In this document: piece by piece, positions 60,863-64,000 of the stretch
Position numbering within the stretch: the first letter of the stretch is position 1
Layout of the letters: each line of letters begins with the position of its first letter
Origin: Edaphochlamys debaryana
Lineage: Eukaryota > Chlorophyta > Chlorophyceae > Chlamydomonadales
NCBI GenBank assembly: GCA_016858145.1
Contig: JAEHOE010000065.1
Location: forward strand, 62,001 to 126,000
Direction: 5' to 3'
Length of the DNA stretch: 64,000 bases
Made by a program: the position numbers and the translations under genes
The notes under the pieces: model-generated
The model's input: the letters and a program-made list of their open reading frames with translations, nothing else
The model's database searches: none
Told to the model about the DNA's origin: nothing

Positions 60863-61876
60863 AGGAGGGGAGTGAGAAGTATAAATATAGTAGCGTGCGG
60901 GTACTGACGGCATTTCCAGCGCGAGCTCCAGCCTGTACAGGTGACAGTGCTATTGCGTATGGGTGTTTGGTTCTGGCGCGCTTGAAATGTTGCAACAAAT
61001 GCGTGCTGTATTGAACGAATGAAGGATACTCAGTGGGTGGAAACATGCAGGATGTGTGGGGTGGCCCTAACGGAGCGTGTTCCCCCGGGGCAGATCCCCT
61101 GCCTCCTGTCCTCCCTACTGTTTGCTTCTGGGGACTGAGCGGGGTGCCAGAGGTTCGGAATGCTCGCCAAGACTCGAGCGGCTGCGACGTATGGCGTGGC
61201 GGAGTCATGCAGGAACATGCGGGATGCATTGTTTGCGCTGGGTTGGGGGCACACGGCTTGTGCTCCTGGGGTCGCTGGGGACTGTGCCAGGGGTGCGGAA
61301 CGCTCCACAACGCTCGAGAGGCTGAGACATATGGCGTTTGGGGGGCAGGCCTTTGCCTCAGGCAGGACGCAGTGGACGTCTCGACTATGCCGAGGGGCTT
61401 GCCGGTCTGTGGCATTGGGGAACGTGACGGATGGGCGTGTCAGCGTGTCAGCGTGCGTGCCAGCGCAGGCGTGTCCTGTAAGAGGTCATGCTCTTTGCGC
61501 ACGAATCGCGTCCGGTGGGATGATATGCACGCGTGAGCCAGCAGCCTGGCGAAGGCTGGCGGCACCTGTCGTGCAACCCCAATTTGTTGACTGCGTCACC
61601 GCGCCTCACCCGGGTTCCTGAGAGTCGAACAGCTGTGATACCGATACACGCGTAGCTCCGCGAAGCGAGTAGGCTTGAGGAGCGTGAGAGGGACATCCCC
61701 CGCGCTATTGTTGCCCCGGTAGACAGAAAACGCAGTTTGGGTGCGACATCCTAGCATGCTGCCCTAGTTAAAGGACCGCTCAGGCGCCGGGGCTGCCCCG
61801 GTTGGCGCGGAATTGCCGCGATAGATGCCGAAACGCGCTGGGGCACCCCAGCGTGGCCATCGAGGCCGATGCGACT
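60863..61876. other. Intergenic region, second copy of the duplicated block
   Basis: This is the 3' flank of the 56416-60862 copy and the 5' flank of the 61877 copy. The parts at 61535-61679 and 61742-61876 closely match 56074-56218 and 56281-56415. TGTAA at 60839-60843 just upstream could be the polyadenylation signal of the preceding copy. The middle part, about 60950-61500, appears unique to this copy. No gene was seen. Confidence 0.5.
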
Positions 61877-64000
61877 ATGACAACGCCTGCTGGTAGCACC
61901 AGCACTTCAGGACCGGCAGAGAAGGCCGGCGTCGATACCGCGCCGACTTGGCTGACCGCGACCCCCCGAGGTCCCAACATTGCGCGCGGCCACGCCTTGG
62001 CCGCGGAGGAGCTGCATTCCAGCATTCCTGAGCCCATGGTATCCGAGGTGCGTATTCTTTGGGGAAGGGCTTGGGGGGAGGCTGGTGCCTCTGGGTGCTC
62101 AGTCGGCAGCGACGGGGTTGCCGTGGCAACCAGTGCTACTGGGACTGAGTGCCTCTGGGCGCGCTGGGTCTGAGGACCTCTGTCCCCTCCGGCTGGTGCA
62201 CCCTGCCCCAACTGTACACGGCTTGCGGTTTACCACGCACGAACCAACCCTTCGCTTGTCTTGCTCCCTTGCTCATCGTGTCTTCCAGGCTTGCTTTGAC
62301 CCGCCCCCGCCCCGGGCCTCGTGCTGCAGTCCTGCTGAGCCCCGGGGCCATGTGGGGACACGGCGTTGGGTTGCCAGCTGATACGATGTATGACTCGGGA
62401 GGTCAGAACCTGGGTGGCGGAGAGAGCGGCCCGTCACAGGCGACCTTGGCGACTGACCAGGGTCTGCAGGCAATGCGGTGCCGAGGGGCCTGCCCTGCGT
62501 GCCTCGGGCAGGCACAGGGGCAGGTGGAACAGCAGAGCCGGCAGCGGCAAGAGGTTCTGGGATGGTCCCAGAGAAGTCACGTGCTGCAGCCTGGCGGGCT
62601 GGGGCTGCAGCTGCAAAGGGAACACCTGCGACAGCGGCACGGTCGCATGCGGCGCCGGCGGAGGCGGAGGCACAGGCGGTGGCTGGCAAGTGCCACTCAG
62701 GGCCTCAGCGCGAGGCGCCCGCTGGCACGGGCCCAGCGAGCGGACGCACATCGGCCGACCCTGATTCCGCCCCGACCGCCCAATCCCAGCAGCTGCCCCG
62801 CCTAGCAGCCTCCGTCCTGCTTGCGGAGCGGGCATGGAACGGTGGAGCCTCGAGCGGTCCTGGCGAGCCCCAGCCCACAGGAGCATCGCTGTTGGACCCC
62901 GCTTCCCAGCGCCTTGCGCGCACACGACAGCGGGCGGCGGAGCTCCTGGCGAGACGCCTTCGGGGCGGCCTGTGCTCAAAGCCTGCGCGCATAACGGGGC
63001 AAGCGGAAACTGCTACCGAGCCTAGCGCTGGGAGCGAGCACGAGGCACCGCAAGGGGCTCGGGAGGCGGGGCCACGGGAGGCGAAGGCCGTGGGCACGGC
63101 CGCACCTCAGCTGCCGCACCCGCCCTTAGGGGCAGCGTCGGGGCCAGTGGAGCCTCTTTCAACGGCCGAGGCTGTAGCAGGGGCGGTGGAGCTGACGGGG
63201 CCGGCGGCATCAGCGGCGGCGGCAGCAGGCTCTGCTGCACCCGACCGGGTAGCGGCGGAGCCAGCGGAGGCGACTGTGCTGGCGGCACTTGCAGAGTCGC
63301 TGCCGAGGGACTCTGGGGCAGCTAGCTACGCGGCCGCCCTGGCGGCTTCGCTCCGAGACTCAGCCCCAAAGCTGTGCGCCCTCATCGCCGCCGCCTTCCC
63401 GGCCGCCATCACTACCGTCAGCCCTCTCGCGCGCCTTAGCCGCAGCATTGCCGGCTACCTGGCAGGCAGTCCCCACCCCAAGATGGGGCCGCACACCGCC
63501 CGCGTGTCCCACATCGGTAGCCACTTGCACTGCGCCAAGGCGCAGGGCGTGCTGGGTGCTGACGTGGAAGTGCCCAAGCCGCTCAAGCCGTTCCTGCAGT
63601 CCCTGCGCTTTGTGCGGCTGATGCCTGAGGCGGGAAGCTCCTCAGGGGATGACCCGGTGAGTCTGCTGCCGGACAGGCTGAGGCGCGTGGCGGCTGCGGC
63701 TGCTGGGGCGGCAGCGGCAGCAGCGGCGATGGCGGCGGTGGGGCCCGAGGATGTTGCGGTGGGGCTGGCGGCCAGGGCGCATTGCCCCGGGGCTCCTCCG
63801 CCGCACGCACAGCCCCAAGCTATCACCGCCGGCGCGCCGTCACCGACCGCCCCGCACCTGCCGTACGTGCCGTACATGCCGTACCAGATCCCTTGCATGC
63901 CGGTCCAGCAGGGGCACACGTGGCTCGATCCGGCGCAGTCCCTCCACCGCGGACCGCTCCCCGGGACCAACGGGGCGTACGGCCCTGGCAGTGACGCCGT
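61877..64000 (+). CDS. Fourth paralogue, partial at the window end and possibly a pseudogene
   Basis: Exon 1 is 61877-62047 (57 codons, MTTPAGSTSTSGPAEKAG to MVSE), phase 0, with donor GAG|GTGCGT. The matching acceptor is at 62288|62289, but the phase-0 frame then meets a stop at 62379-62381. Comparison with the 56416 copy shows a 1-nt insertion near 62300-62312 and a compensating 1-nt deletion near 62466. From there the homologous frame is open to the end of the window. That frame holds an RQRAAELLARRL helix near 62930 and one A module at about 63372-63690 (LCALIAAAFPAA, SRSIAGYLAGSPHPKMGPH, SHIGSHLHCAKA). It ends with a Pro/Tyr/Met tail (HLPYVPYMPYQIP) like that of the preceding copy. Either a different splice is used or the 5' end is broken. 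Confidence 0.5.

Larger units (their letters stand above)
56074..62288 (+). repeat. Segmental duplication of promoter, first exon and first intron
   Basis: The segment 56281-56580 matches 61742-62036, and 56636-56880 matches 62036-62288, at high identity. The offset is 5,461 nt before the first exon and 5,400 nt after it. The 61-nt change is explained by a 63-nt tandem duplication of the exon-1 donor region in the upstream copy (units starting at 56583 and 56646) and a 2-nt deletion. This is direct evidence that the two short copies are a recent tandem duplication. Confidence 0.75.

Noticed and set aside
1..64000. tRNA, rRNA, CRISPR arrays, riboswitches, insertion sequences or operons
   Set aside because: None could be supported. 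The repeats found are intronic, coding or segmental, and the gene structures are eukaryotic with GT-AG introns.

Overview
The window looks like nuclear DNA from a volvocine-type green alga (Chlorophyceae, Chlamydomonas/Volvox relatives). It is very GC-rich, with many short GT-AG introns carrying GTGAGT-type donors and C/T-rich acceptors. It encodes Ala/Gln/Pro low-complexity proteins and a secreted protein with SPPSPRK linkers like those of volvocine hydroxyproline-rich wall proteins. A short TTTAGGG stretch lies in one intron. No bacterial, plasmid or viral feature was seen. All gene models below were built by hand by joining open frames across splice sites whose phases match; no transcript evidence was available.

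Layout. (1) 1485-4350 (+): a five-exon secreted protein of about 602 aa, made of three copies of an unrecognised Cys-containing domain joined by Ser-Pro-Arg-Lys linkers. (2) 6789-14691 (-): a 2,259-aa Gln/Ala/Pro-rich protein ending in a SET and post-SET domain of the Trithorax/MLL/Set1 histone methyltransferase type. It is convergent with gene 1 and contains a 28-nt micro-exon. (3) 16596-29143 (+): a 14-exon gene for a 3,232-aa modular protein. (4) 31139-33542 (-): a six-exon RING-CH (MARCH-like) ubiquitin ligase with hydrophobic segments. (5) 34682-55672 (+): a 13-exon gene for a 6,239-aa modular protein, including one 6.8-kb exon. (6) 56416-60862 and (7) 61877-64000 (runs off the window): two shorter and partly damaged relatives of (5).

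The main discovery candidate is the (3)/(5)/(6)/(7) family. Each full-length member is a long chain of repeated modules of about 80-110 aa: 15 in gene 3 and 21 in gene 5. The chain ends in a domain that reads as an RNase D/Egalitarian/EXD1-type DEDDy 3'-5' exonuclease in which the catalytic acidic residues appear to be missing. The modules come in three flavours: A (AAFPxTDxxPxxQLYR...FLExAGCF.V...VRLD), B (KRRMAVLLAEAPPPHEL...VRLVCPELL) and C (ERAWPG...LLAEGVKGPKK...LDLPAL). By pattern they resemble winged-helix OST-HTH/LOTUS domains: a helical bundle followed by a beta-hairpin ending in VRL. I infer, without proof, that these are giant RNA-associated scaffold proteins with many LOTUS-like folds capped by a pseudo-exonuclease.

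In the family nearly every intron is phase 0, and in every intron-split B module the intron falls just before the VRLVCP strand. This suggests growth by exon duplication. Within-gene duplications, a duplicated intergenic block and small indels in copies 6 and 7 point to recent birth-and-death evolution.
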